Assembly (NCBI RefSeq): GCF_942548115.1
Contig: NZ_OW824151.1
Location: 1,550,001-1,614,000 of the forward strand
Source: Aeromicrobium sp. Leaf245
GTDB lineage: Bacteria > Actinomycetota > Actinomycetes > Propionibacteriales > Nocardioidaceae
DNA: 64,000 nt
Direction: 5' to 3'
Shown: piece after piece, positions 19,846 to 31,408 of the stretch
How positions within the stretch are numbered: position 1 is the first letter of the stretch
How the letters are laid out: each line of letters begins with the position of its first letter
Position numbers and translations under genes: made by a program
The notes under the pieces: generated by a model
The model's input: the letters and a program-made list of their open reading frames with translations, nothing else
Databases searched by the model: none
Told to the model about the DNA's origin: nothing

Positions 19846-20724
19846 TCAGTAGCCCGAGCGCCGCCAGTCCGAGATCGCCGTGCCCGTCCCCGGACCCGGG
19901 GCGATGAACTGCGTGTAGCGCGTGTCGTCGTCGACCCAGCGCTTCAGCCAGGCGAGGGAGTACTTCGCGATGGTGGTGTTGCTGGTGTTCGGCGCGAAGT
20001 GACTCGCCCCCCGCAGCTCGAGGTATGCCTTCGGCGTGCTCGACGGGATCCCGGAGTAGAGCGGGACGGCGTGCGACCGGGTGGAGGCCACGCTGTCGTT
20101 CTCGGCTCCGACGACCATCGTCGGTGTGCTCACGCGCGACCAGGTCTTGGTCAGGTGCCAGGGCGTCAGCGCGACGGCGGCCTTGAGGCTCGGGTCGTCG
20201 TTGGCGGCCTCGATCGCTCCACCGCCGCCCATCGAGTGGCCCATGACGGCGAGCCGCGACGCGTCGACGCGGGAACGGACGGTGCTGCTCTCGGTCAGGT
20301 AGTCCAGGGCGGCCGCCAGCTGGTCGGCCCGGCTGCCGGGCTGGTCGTAGCGGCTGTTGGTGTCGATGGTGAAGACGACGAAGCCCTGGGACGCCAGTCG
20401 TGGGCCGAGCCACGAGATCGAGCTCTGCGCTGCGGTGTAGCCGGGTGAGACGGCCACGGCGCCGAACGTGCCGTCCGCCGTCGAGGTCGGGTAGTAGATC
20501 GTCCCGCCGCCGAAGCCGCGGGCGGCGAACGACGAGACGGTCGTGCTGGACGTCGCGTACGGACCGCGAGCGGCCTCGACGGACGCGGTGGTCGGCGCAG
20601 GCCCCCGCTCGTACGGGTTCTCGGCCGCGATGGCGGTCGTCGGCGTGGCCAGCAGGCCTGCCAGGACGGCGAGGAGTGCGACGACGGTCGCGACCGCACC
20701 CCTGCGTGGACGGACGTGCTCCAT
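19846..20724 (-). CDS. Secreted cutinase / polyester hydrolase (PET-hydrolase family)
   Basis: Alpha/beta hydrolase of 292 residues that should cleave cutin-like or synthetic aliphatic-aromatic polyesters. A signal peptide covers about residues 1-34 (after arginines, a hydrophobic core, ending AIAA). The mature part begins [11 protein letters not shown], almost identical to Thermobifida cutinases. The catalytic triad is S164 in GHSMGG, D210 in GAENDS and H242 in GASHFAPN; oxyanion residues are Y96 and M165, and the aromatic W189 of TPWH is present. The C-terminal cysteine pair that forms the disulfide in Thermobifida enzymes is absent (tail [19 protein letters not shown]). ATG 20724 has a good GGAAGGAAA site. 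Confidence 0.9.
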   Translation of the reverse strand: MEHVRPRRGAVATVVALLAVLAGLLATPTTAIAAENPYERGPAPTTASVEAARGPYATSSTTVSSFAARGFGGGTIYYPTSTADGTFGAVAVSPGYTAAQSSISWLGPRLASQGFVVFTIDTNSRYDQPGSRADQLAAALDYLTESSTVRSRVDASRLAVMGHSMGGGGAIEAANDDPSLKAAVALTPWHLTKTWSRVSTPTMVVGAENDSVASTRSHAVPLYSGIPSSTPKAYLELRGASHFAPNTSNTTIAKYSLAWLKRWVDDDTRYTQFIAPGPGTGTAISDWRRSGY

Positions 20725-20755
20725 GGTGGTTTCCTTCCCCCGACGAGCGCCTAGT

Positions 20756-20770
20756 TGCACTCTGTGTGCA
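20756..20770. promoter_or_regulatory. Small palindrome upstream of the cutinase gene
   Basis: TGCAC (20756-20760) and GTGCA (20766-20770) flank TCTGT, 32 bases before the cutinase start. The position would suit an operator; no regulator gene is adjacent. Confidence 0.3.
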
Positions 20771-20890
20771 GAAAGAATGCCCACCCCCCGACCGCGGCGT
20801 CAAGAGGTCCGCCTCGGCCGGGACCGTCGAGGAGTCGACGTGGCCCGGGCGACGGCGGGCTCGGGTGCCGGGCCGTGGGCGGTGCGTCGG

Positions 20891-20896
20891 TAGCAT
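20891..20896 (+). promoter_or_regulatory. -10 box TAGCAT, leaderless start of leuS
   Basis: TAGCAT is followed by six bases and GTG 20903. Confidence 0.55.
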
Positions 20897-20902
20897 CGTC
20901 CG

Positions 20903-23700
<2,798 letters not shown>

Positions 23701-23704
<4 letters not shown>

Positions 23705-24567
23705 GCGGCGCTGCCGGGAGCCGGCGTCGCATCGCGGTGGTGACCGACTCCACCGCCTCGCTGGACCCTGTCGACGCGGAGCGCGAGGGCATCACGGTGG
23801 TGCCGCTCAAGCTGGTCATCGGCGCGTCCACGTTCACCGAGGGTGTCGACGCGACGTCCGACGACGTCGCCTCCGCGCTCAAGGAGTTCGTGCCGGTCAG
23901 CACCTCGCGGCCCACGCCCGACGAGTTCGGCGCCGTGTACGAGCGGCTCGCGGCGGAGGGCTTCGACGCCGTCGTGTCGGTGCACCTCAGCGCGGAGATC
24001 TCCGGCACGTTCGACTCGGCGCAGCTCGCCGCGCGCGAGGCGTCGATCCCGGTCATGTGCGTCGACAGCCGCCAGGTGGGGATCGCCACGGGCTTCGCCG
24101 CCGGTCGGGCGGCGCGCGTCGTCCGGGAGGGCGGTGACGAGGCCGCGGCCGTCGGTGCTGCGCTGGCTGCGGGGGAGAGCTCGACCGTGCTCATGTACGT
24201 CGACACCCTGGAGTACCTGCGTCGCGGCGGTCGGGTCGGGGCGGCGGCCGCCCTCATCGGGTCGGCGCTCGCGGTCAAGCCGCTGCTCACCCTGCGCGAC
24301 GGCATGGTCGAGCCGCTCGAGCGGGTCCGGACCACCAGCAAGGCGGTGGCTCGGCTCGAGGTGCTCACCGTCCAGGCCGCCGAGAAGGCGCAGGACGGGT
24401 TCGACATCGGCGTGCAGCACCTGGCCAACCCCGAGCTCGCGCAGCAGGTGGCCGACCGCCTGGCTGCCTCGCTCGGTCGGGAGCAGGTCCCGGTCAACGA
24501 GGTCGGCGCGGTCATCGGAGCCCACGTCGGCCCCGGGATGCTCGCCGTCACCGTCACGCCCCGCTGA
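23701..24567 (+). CDS. DegV family fatty-acid-binding protein
   Basis: A 288-residue two-domain protein that binds long-chain fatty acids; related FakB proteins present fatty acids to a kinase. The start is [12 protein letters not shown] (strand-loop-helix with the acyl-binding serine), then [36 protein letters not shown] and [12 protein letters not shown], all in family order, and it ends with the GAHVGPGML motif. It overlaps leuS by 4 bp. No FakA-like DAK domain gene is nearby, so whether it feeds a fatty acid kinase here is unknown. Confidence 0.9.
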
Positions 24568-24678
24568 GACCACCGGTCCCCTCGCGGCGCCGGGTGCCCG
24601 TCCACAGGGTCTCTCGACCCACGTGACGGCTTGTCCACAGTGCTGTGCCGACGGGTGCCGGGCGGCCGGGACGCTGCC

Positions 24679-24684
24679 TACCGT
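24679..24684 (+). promoter_or_regulatory. -10 box TACCGT, leaderless start of comEA
   Basis: TACCGT is followed by six bases and GTG 24691. Confidence 0.5.
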
Positions 24685-24690
24685 CGAGGA

Positions 24691-25524
24691 GTGAGCACAC
24701 CACGTCCAGCACCGCCCCAGGAGACCCGGGCCGAGGTCGCCCGACGTCGGCTCGCCCAGCTCACCGCGTCGTTCGAGGCCACCCACCCGGACGACCCGTT
24801 CGACCGGCTCGTGGGTGGCTCCGCCCCGGTGGACCACGACGAGCAGCCCGAGCCGGCGGCAGCGTCCCCAGGCGGCGGCCGGAGACGAGCCGCCGCGCCG
24901 CGCCGTCCGCGCGGGCTGCACGGCAGCCACCTGCGGATGGCCACCACCGCCGCCGTGGCGGCCGGGGTGCTGCTGACCTGGTGGCTGGTGGCCGAACGCC
25001 CCCGCACGTCCGACGTCGATCGTCCGCTCCAGGTCTCGTCGCGCGCGGACGCGACCGGCGACGCCCCCGCCGAGGGAGCGGCGTCCCAAGCCTCGGCCGA
25101 GGTGGTCGTCGACGTCGCGGGCAAGGTCCGTGACCCCGGGATCGTCACCCTGCCTGCCGGGTCCAGGGTGTTCGAGGCGATCGAGAAGGCGGGCGGCATC
25201 GAGGGCACGCTGGAGGAGCCCACGATCAACCTGGCCCGACAGCTCGTCGACGGCGAGCAGATCCTCGTGGGCGTCGAGCCTGCCGAGCCGGGTGCCGCCG
25301 GTGCCACCGCAGGCGCGGGCGGGACCGGCGGGGGAGTGGTCGACCTCAACAGCGCCACCCTCGCGCAGCTCGACGCGCTGCCCGGGGTCGGCCCGGTGAC
25401 CGCGCAGTCGATCCTCGACTGGCGGCAGGAGAACGGCCGGTTCACCTCCGTCGACGACCTTCTCGACGTGTCCGGCATCGGCGAGAAGACCCTCGAGGAC
25501 CTGCGCGACCGCGTGACGGTGTGA
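24691..25524 (+). CDS. comEA: ComEA-like helix-hairpin-helix DNA-binding competence protein
   Basis: A 277-residue membrane-anchored receptor for incoming DNA. A cytoplasmic basic N-terminus is followed by one membrane segment (about 84-101, TTAAVAAGVLLTWWLVA), an SLBB domain (about 130-190, VDVAGKVRDPGIVTLPAGSRV), a Gly/Ala-rich linker, and a double helix-hairpin-helix DNA-binding domain at the C-terminus (VDLNSATLAQLDALPGVGP and FTSVDDLLDVSGIGEKTLE). It lies 34 bases before comEC, as in other bacteria. No pilus genes are in view. Confidence 0.92.
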   Translation: MSTPRPAPPQETRAEVARRRLAQLTASFEATHPDDPFDRLVGGSAPVDHDEQPEPAAASPGGGRRRAAAPRRPRGLHGSHLRMATTAAVAAGVLLTWWLVAERPRTSDVDRPLQVSSRADATGDAPAEGAASQASAEVVVDVAGKVRDPGIVTLPAGSRVFEAIEKAGGIEGTLEEPTINLARQLVDGEQILVGVEPAEPGAAGATAGAGGTGGGVVDLNSATLAQLDALPGVGPVTAQSILDWRQENGRFTSVDDLLDVSGIGEKTLEDLRDRVTV

Positions 25525-25558
25525 GCGGCCGGGCCGGGCAGGACCACCGGGTCCGCTG

Positions 25559-27778
25559 ATGGACCTGAGGCTGGTGCCGGCCGCCGTCGCCGTGTGGGCC
25601 GTGGCGGCCTGGGCCGTCGGTGCAGGACCGGGGGCCGTCCTGGTCGTCGCGGTCGTCTCGGTGGTCGTGGGCGGGGCAGCCGCAGGTCGGTTCCGCGCGC
25701 TCGCCCTGGTGGCGGTCGTGGTGGCGGCGGTGGCCGCGTCGACCGCGTGGCGCCTGGGTGACGTGCAGGCCACCCCGGTGGCCGAGCTCACGGCGTCGCG
25801 CGAGCGGGTGACGGTGCAGGCCCAGGTGGTGCGCGACGGTCGGGTCTTCGAGTCGGTCGGGAGCCAGGGGACGGTCGTGGGGCTCCTGGTGCTGCGGGTC
25901 GAGGACCGACATGGTCGGGTGCACGGGGTCCGGGACCCGGTCACGGCGTTCCTGCGTGACGCGCACGAGGACCTCGTCGTCGGTCGTCGGCTCGTGCTGC
26001 AGGGCCGTCTCGGACCACCCGGCGACCACCGCGACACGGCCACGCTCCAGGTGACGCGGCGGTCGGCGGTCCAGGGCGCGGCGTGGTGGTGGTCGGCGTC
26101 GGAGCGGGTCCGCGCGGGCGTGCGGTCGTCGGTCGACCACGCGCCGCCGGCTCCGTCGGCGCTCGTCCCTGCGCTCGTCGTCGGCGACGACGCCGCACTG
26201 CCCGACCGGGTCGAGGAGGAGTTCCGCCGCACCGGCCTCACGCACCTGCTCGCCGTCTCCGGCACCAACCTGACGATCGTGCTCGCCATGGTGCTGGCCG
26301 TCGCTCGTGCCGGGCGTGCGCCACCACGGTTGCTCCTGGTGATCGGGCTGCTGGGCGTGGTGGGGTTCGTGCTGCTGGCCCGGCCGGAGCCCAGCGTGCT
26401 GCGGGCGGCGGGGATGGGCGTCGTCGGGCTCGCGGCGCTGGGCCTGGGGTCGCGAGGCGGGATCCGGGCGCTGTGCGTCGCGGTCGTCGCGCTGCTGTTC
26501 TGCGACCCGTGGCTGTCGAGGGCCGTCGGCTTCGTGCTCTCGGTGTGCGCGACCGCGGGCATCCTGCTGCTGGCGCCACCCTTCGTGCGCGCGCTGGAGC
26601 GCTGGCTGCCGCGGTGGGCGGCGATCGCCGTCGCCGTGCCGCTGGCGGCGCAAGCTGCCTGCACCCCGGTCATCGCGGCCATCTCGGCCGAGGTCTCGAT
26701 CGTGGCCGTGGTGGCGAACGTGCTGGCGGCGCCCGTGGTCGCACCGGCGACGGTCCTCGGGCTGCTGGCCGGTCTCGTGGACCTGGTGTCACCGGCCGTC
26801 GCGTCGGTGCTGGGCACGGGTGCGGCGGCGTGCGCGGGATGGATCGTGCTGGTCGCGCACCACGCCGCGTCGCTCCCTGGGGCGAGCCTGGTCTGGTCAC
26901 GCCCGTGGTGGTCGCTGCTCGTCCTGGTGCCGGTCGCGCTGTGGTGGGGGTGGCGTGCTGCGCCTCACCCGGTGCTGGTGGTCGGGCTGTGCCTCGGGCT
27001 CGTGGTGGCCATGGTCCGCCCACCGAGCCCTGGCTGGCCGCCGCCGGGCTGGGTGATGGTGGCGTGCGACGTGGGCCAGGGGGACGCGACGGTGATCCGG
27101 TCCGGTGACGACGAGGCGGTGGTGGTCGACGCCGGCATGGAGCCGGCCGACGTGGACCGGTGCCTGCGTGGCCTCGGGGTGCGGCGGGTGCCGGCGCTGG
27201 TGCTCACCCACGGGGACGCCGACCACGTGGGTGGTCGGTCCGGCGTCGCTGCGGGACGCGACGTCGGCGTGGTGCTCGTGGGACGTCCGGGGGTCGCGGT
27301 GGACGGGGTGCCGACGCGCACGCTCGCCCGCGGCGACCGGTTCGCGGTGGGGGACGTCACGGCCGACGTCCTGTGGCCGCGGGCCGCGCCTGCCGGCAGC
27401 GCCCGCGCTCGGGCTGATCTCGACCGCAACGGTGCGAGCGTGGTGCTGCGGGTGCGGGTGCAGGGCGTGGTGCTCATGCTCACGGGCGACGTGGGGGAGG
27501 TCGAGCAGGACCGTCTCGCCCGGTCGGGCACCGACCTGCGTGCCGACGTGCTCAAGGTCGCCCACCACGGGAGCGCCGACACGTCGTCCCGGTTCACCGA
27601 GGCGGTCGGTGCCTCGGTGGCGACGATCTCCGTCGGGGCCGACAACGACTACGGCCATCCCACCCCCACCGCCCTGCGGATGCTGCGCGACGTCGGCACG
27701 CAGGTGCACCGCACCGACGAGGAGGGCGACGTCGCGGTGGTCGTGAGTAACGGCCGGCTGGCTGTAGTGGGCCGATAG
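25559..27778 (+). CDS. comEC: ComEC/Rec2-like competence DNA translocase
   Basis: Membrane channel for single-stranded DNA uptake, 739 residues. N-terminal hydrophobic segments and an OB-like region (DUF4131 type) precede the competence domain of about 10 helices, with the hallmark THLLAVSGTNLTIVL. A C-terminal metallo-beta-lactamase-like domain follows, with metal ligands in H551-G-D553-A-D555-H556 and KVAHHGSADTS, probably the nuclease that degrades the non-entering strand. ATG 25559 follows comEA after 34 bases. In relatives this gene is usually followed by holA; here the defence cassette lies between them. Confidence 0.93.
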   Translation: MDLRLVPAAVAVWAVAAWAVGAGPGAVLVVAVVSVVVGGAAAGRFRALALVAVVVAAVAASTAWRLGDVQATPVAELTASRERVTVQAQVVRDGRVFESVGSQGTVVGLLVLRVEDRHGRVHGVRDPVTAFLRDAHEDLVVGRRLVLQGRLGPPGDHRDTATLQVTRRSAVQGAAWWWSASERVRAGVRSSVDHAPPAPSALVPALVVGDDAALPDRVEEEFRRTGLTHLLAVSGTNLTIVLAMVLAVARAGRAPPRLLLVIGLLGVVGFVLLARPEPSVLRAAGMGVVGLAALGLGSRGGIRALCVAVVALLFCDPWLSRAVGFVLSVCATAGILLLAPPFVRALERWLPRWAAIAVAVPLAAQAACTPVIAAISAEVSIVAVVANVLAAPVVAPATVLGLLAGLVDLVSPAVASVLGTGAAACAGWIVLVAHHAASLPGASLVWSRPWWSLLVLVPVALWWGWRAAPHPVLVVGLCLGLVVAMVRPPSPGWPPPGWVMVACDVGQGDATVIRSGDDEAVVVDAGMEPADVDRCLRGLGVRRVPALVLTHGDADHVGGRSGVAAGRDVGVVLVGRPGVAVDGVPTRTLARGDRFAVGDVTADVLWPRAAPAGSARARADLDRNGASVVLRVRVQGVVLMLTGDVGEVEQDRLARSGTDLRADVLKVAHHGSADTSSRFTEAVGASVATISVGADNDYGHPTPTALRMLRDVGTQVHRTDEEGDVAVVVSNGRLAVVGR

Positions 27779-28128
27779 TCTCGAGGCTCAAGCCAGTGGT
27801 GAAGGCGTTTGCCTACGGCGCAGCGCCGTTGAACCCCCCTCCGAGACTTCGACGATGAACTCGAGTAGGGCCGCGTGGTCCTAACCGTCCCCCCGAAACC
27901 CTCGACCATGTTGCTGCAGTCCGGCTCGGGACCCAAACGGCCCGAGATCTAGCTTGGACTACGGCGCTTACGACGAGCTCACGCAGGGAAACTGGCCCCG
28001 AGGCGATAGCCATGCGCCGCTTGTGGATTCGGGACCTCCAAGCTCGCGGTCTCGCCGGCTCGCGCCACCGTGCTATGTGATGCTCTGTCCTAAGAAGTTG
28101 GTTGTGCGAGGCCGGGGAGTGATCAGCG
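27779..28128. other. Non-coding left margin of the Gabija-like cassette
   Basis: No convincing gene is seen in these 350 bases. A small perfect palindrome, ACGGCGC-A-GCGCCGT (27815-27829), may end comEC transcription. Base composition drops and stop codons become frequent in all frames, marking the change from native to acquired DNA. GGGGAG at 28113-28118 serves as ribosome binding site of the next gene. I found no tRNA, integrase remnant or direct repeat that would define an attachment site. Confidence 0.5.
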
Positions 28129-29748
28129 GTGCGCCTGTCGAGAGTGAAAATTACAAATCACAGTCGAATCGAGGATCTGACTCTCGAGCTGCGGCGGCAC
28201 GCCGTCATCGTTGGGGCGAACGACGTGGGCAAGTCCTCGATCCTCCGTATGTTGAATCTGCTTCTAGGGACGAGTACCGCCGGTCTGTATCAGGCGTTGA
28301 AGCCCGCAGACCTCCGGGATCCTGAGCAACCGCTCGTGGTTGATGTCTTATGGTCGGATTTCTCAGAGCCCAACCGTCGACCGTTTCCGTCTGAGATCAG
28401 CATTGGACAGGACAAGGCCACCGAGTATCTGTGGGTGCAGATGGTGGTCGAGCAGGACCTCGAGGACGAAGAGGCCGTAGCCGTTCGGAGGTGGTTTCCG
28501 GAGAGCGGCCATGAACGAGCCCCTACTCGTGAGCAGCTAGAAGCGTTTGGCTGGCGCTACCTGAGGGCCACGCGCGGGGCATCTATGATGGACGGTCCGC
28601 ATAGTCCAGTGAGAACGCTCCTGGCTGCCGCGGAATTAGGCGAGAACAAGGAGGGGCTAAAGACGCTTCTGGACCAGTTCAACGCAAAGCTCGCCGACAA
28701 CGAATCAGTTGGCGAACTGCTCAGCACTGTAGCGCGCCACCTGAGCCGCGCGATGCCTCGTGCTGTAACGAAGGATGACTTTGCAGTCAGGAGCCTTACG
28801 GATCCTTCGAGCGACGTCCTCCAGGACGTGACGATGTTCTTGAACCGGGGTGATGGCCAGGTTTCGTTGATGGAGCAGTCGGATGGCGTCCGCCAGTTGA
28901 TGTCAATGACGCTCTTCGACCTCGCCGAAGGAACAGCGAACGTGCTCGCGATCGACGAGCCGGAGATCCATCTCCATCCGACCAGTCAACGTACGGCGGC
29001 GGATCTACTGAGCGGCGACGGGAACCAGAAGATCATCGTCACCCATTCGCCGTACATCCTGCATCGCTTTGAGCCTGCCGAAGTAATAGCGGTCGATCGT
29101 CACGGAGTTTCGCACCAGGTCGAAGACTCAAAGCTATCCAAGGTCGAGAAGGTGCGGGCGCACTGGTGGTCACCAAAACTACTCGAGGCCCTGACAGCCC
29201 GGTTCGTCATCGTGGTCGAAGGGGATGCGGACCGTGTGATTGTCGAGGCCGTGGCCAACAAGCTCAGCATCGACCTCGACCGGATCGGTGCTGTCGTCGT
29301 CGAGTTAGACGGTGCCGACAAGTTCCGGAATGTGTTCCCGCTTCTCGGCCCGGACGGGTTCGGGCCGACACTTCTCGGGTTGGTCGATACGAACGAGAGT
29401 TCGTCTTGGGTCAACGCTTTCGGGGGAAAGCCCAAGGACGTCATCGACAAGAAGGTCTTCATCTCCGACGGTGACCTGGAGGACGAGTTCACGATGGCAC
29501 TCGGCGGCCCCGTCGCAGCTAAGGCACTCATCGACGGCGGATTCTGTCGTGAAGAGGGCATCCTTCAGGCCGCTGGAGTCGATGCAATCAGCGCGATAGG
29601 TCCCGAAGCCGTCGCGAAGTTCTGCAGGGGCAAGGGCAAGGTCGACGCAGCGACCGCTGTCGCCGAGGCGCTGACACCGGAGACAGCAGCGAAGATCGGA
29701 AGCGTCGCGAGGCTGCTCTCCGCATTGGCCGATCTGAGTAGCCTGTGA
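28129..29748 (+). CDS. Gabija-like GajA: OLD-family ATPase with TOPRIM nuclease domain
   Basis: A 539-residue ABC-type ATPase fused to a TOPRIM nuclease. The Walker A motif is G29-ANDVGK-S36, Walker B is IDEPE at 275-279 followed by IHLHP, and the switch histidine is in VTHSPYIL. The TOPRIM part begins FVIVVEGDAD (E364), has VDTNES (D420) and an acidic cluster SDGDLEDE (447-453). Together with the helicase gene that overlaps by 4 bp (GTGA), this is the layout of a class 2 OLD nuclease, i.e. Gabija, which nicks phage DNA when nucleotide pools fall. Length is close to the usual 570-580. Codons such as TTA, CTA and ATA and a lower GC content differ from both sides, indicating transfer. Confidence 0.82.
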   Translation: MRLSRVKITNHSRIEDLTLELRRHAVIVGANDVGKSSILRMLNLLLGTSTAGLYQALKPADLRDPEQPLVVDVLWSDFSEPNRRPFPSEISIGQDKATEYLWVQMVVEQDLEDEEAVAVRRWFPESGHERAPTREQLEAFGWRYLRATRGASMMDGPHSPVRTLLAAAELGENKEGLKTLLDQFNAKLADNESVGELLSTVARHLSRAMPRAVTKDDFAVRSLTDPSSDVLQDVTMFLNRGDGQVSLMEQSDGVRQLMSMTLFDLAEGTANVLAIDEPEIHLHPTSQRTAADLLSGDGNQKIIVTHSPYILHRFEPAEVIAVDRHGVSHQVEDSKLSKVEKVRAHWWSPKLLEALTARFVIVVEGDADRVIVEAVANKLSIDLDRIGAVVVELDGADKFRNVFPLLGPDGFGPTLLGLVDTNESSSWVNAFGGKPKDVIDKKVFISDGDLEDEFTMALGGPVAAKALIDGGFCREEGILQAAGVDAISAIGPEAVAKFCRGKGKVDAATAVAEALTPETAAKIGSVARLLSALADLSSL

Positions 29749-31400
29749 ACGACTTCGCGCTCAGTGATGAGCAGCGGGACGCGGCCTTCTGCCCCAAAGC
29801 ACACCTCCTCGTCGTTGCTCCGCCAGGATGTGGCAAGACAGAGGTCCTGGCCCACCGCGCTGCCCATCAGATCGGTTTGATCGCGGAGAACCAGCGCGTC
29901 TTAGCACTGACCTTCACGAAGCGGGCGCGCTCGAACCTCGAGGAACGACTCCGATCCGTGGTCGGTCACGCTCGGGCCCGCCGCCAGATCGTCGTCCGCA
30001 ACCTTCACGGCTTCGCGACGCAGGTTGTCCTTGCCCACGGCCGAACGATCGGACTGGACATGACGAGCCTGGAGCTGCCGAAGACCAGCACCATGCGAAA
30101 AGCCATCCAGGCCGCAGGGGGTAGCGGTCCCGCGTTGTACGAGGCGGAGCGCATCTTAAGCGAGATCAAGCGAAGCCCTCTCTCCGACGAGGAGGTCCTC
30201 CAAGAGATTCAGCGCCGCGGCGGGGGTCCGGGGGTCCTACTGGCCGAGCAAGTCGAACGGTCGAGGCAAGAAGCGAATCAGCTGCACTACGACGACGTCC
30301 TTCGCCATGGCCAGCGGCTTCTGCGAATCCCGGTAGTGGCGCGACTCTACCAAGCACACTTCGGCGCCGTGTTGGTCGACGAGTTCCAAGACCTTTCGAT
30401 GCAGCAGCTCGACCTTGCGCTCCTGAGCTGCGAGAGCCGGCGCACATTCGCAGGAGACCCGCTGCAAGGCATCTACTCATGGGCAGGCGCATCACCCCGT
30501 GAGGTCGAAGAGGAAGTCCGGAAGACATGCGGTGATCCGCTCAGGCTGCGCGAGTCCTATCGGTCGTCGCCAAAGGTCCTAGAGTCGGTCAACTCGATCA
30601 GCGAGCAGGTTGACCCCGGCTCGAGCCTGCGCTCTGCGCAACCAGAGGCATGGGACGAGGGCGGCTTCTCAGCAGCCGTTGTGTTCCAGGACCGGGTGGC
30701 TGAAGCGAAGTGGCTGCATCGCCTCGCTGGGGCAATTCTGAGGCAGAACCCAAACGCCTCTGTAGGGATCATCGCCCGGGCCGCATGGCGGAGGGAAGAC
30801 ATTGACGAGGCGCTCATCGGAGAGAAGGCTTTTCCGGTGCGTCGCTGGGATCTCGCGATCGACGACCCCGGGACCATGGCGCTCATTCAGACGGCTGTTG
30901 CGACGCTTCCGCGTGGGGCCAGCGTCGAAGACGCACGCGAGGCCGTGCTCGACTCGCTGGATTCTGCAGACATTGATTCCCGTGAGCTGGTTGACGACGC
31001 TTTCGCCATCCTCGAGCGGAGCGGCGCGACTACCGCCCGAAACGCCGTGCGGTCAATCCGCGTGTCTGACCCGAAGCAGGTGATCGGCCCCGGTGTCCAT
31101 CTCCTGAACGCACACACGGGGAAGGGTCAGCAGTTCGACTGGGTGTTCGTCGTTGGGCTGGAGGAGGGCCATCTCCCGACCAAGAGAAACAATCAGGGGG
31201 ACGCACTCGCCGAGGAGCAGCGGGTGCTGCTGGTGATGCTTTCTAGGGCACGTCACGGGCTGCTGGTGACGCGGGCGCACACGCTGGAGGGGCCGCATGG
31301 ACGGTACGAGGCCCAGATGAGCCGTTGGTGGTCGGGAATCCGAGCTGAGAACATGCGACCTGAAGAGGTGGAGGCGCACCTCCTGCGAAACGGGGCTTAG
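29745..31400 (+). CDS. Gabija-like GajB: UvrD/PcrA-type SF1 helicase
   Basis: A 551-residue superfamily 1A helicase with a full motif set: Walker A VVAPPGCGKT (about 23-32), Ia ALTFTKRARSNLEERL, II VLVDEFQD, III FAGDPLQGIYSWAG, IV LRESYRSS, V LLNAHTGKGQQFDWVFVVGLE and VI VLLVMLSRARHG. It is short for a UvrD protein (about 700), as expected of GajB, which binds GajA and is proposed to sense DNA ends or breakdown products. The GTG overlaps the gajA stop by 4 bp. The stop lies only eight bases from the end of the convergent native gene, so the right border of the insert is very tight. Transcription of the two genes must be coupled. Confidence 0.82.
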   Translation: MNDFALSDEQRDAAFCPKAHLLVVAPPGCGKTEVLAHRAAHQIGLIAENQRVLALTFTKRARSNLEERLRSVVGHARARRQIVVRNLHGFATQVVLAHGRTIGLDMTSLELPKTSTMRKAIQAAGGSGPALYEAERILSEIKRSPLSDEEVLQEIQRRGGGPGVLLAEQVERSRQEANQLHYDDVLRHGQRLLRIPVVARLYQAHFGAVLVDEFQDLSMQQLDLALLSCESRRTFAGDPLQGIYSWAGASPREVEEEVRKTCGDPLRLRESYRSSPKVLESVNSISEQVDPGSSLRSAQPEAWDEGGFSAAVVFQDRVAEAKWLHRLAGAILRQNPNASVGIIARAAWRREDIDEALIGEKAFPVRRWDLAIDDPGTMALIQTAVATLPRGASVEDAREAVLDSLDSADIDSRELVDDAFAILERSGATTARNAVRSIRVSDPKQVIGPGVHLLNAHTGKGQQFDWVFVVGLEEGHLPTKRNNQGDALAEEQRVLLVMLSRARHGLLVTRAHTLEGPHGRYEAQMSRWWSGIRAENMRPEEVEAHLLRNGA

Positions 31401-31408
31401 GGGAGCGG

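Noticed and set aside
27954..28325. Open frame of 123 codons before and into the GajA-like gene
   Set aside because: No recognisable domain, and it overlaps almost 200 bases of the well-supported gajA frame. It is probably chance.
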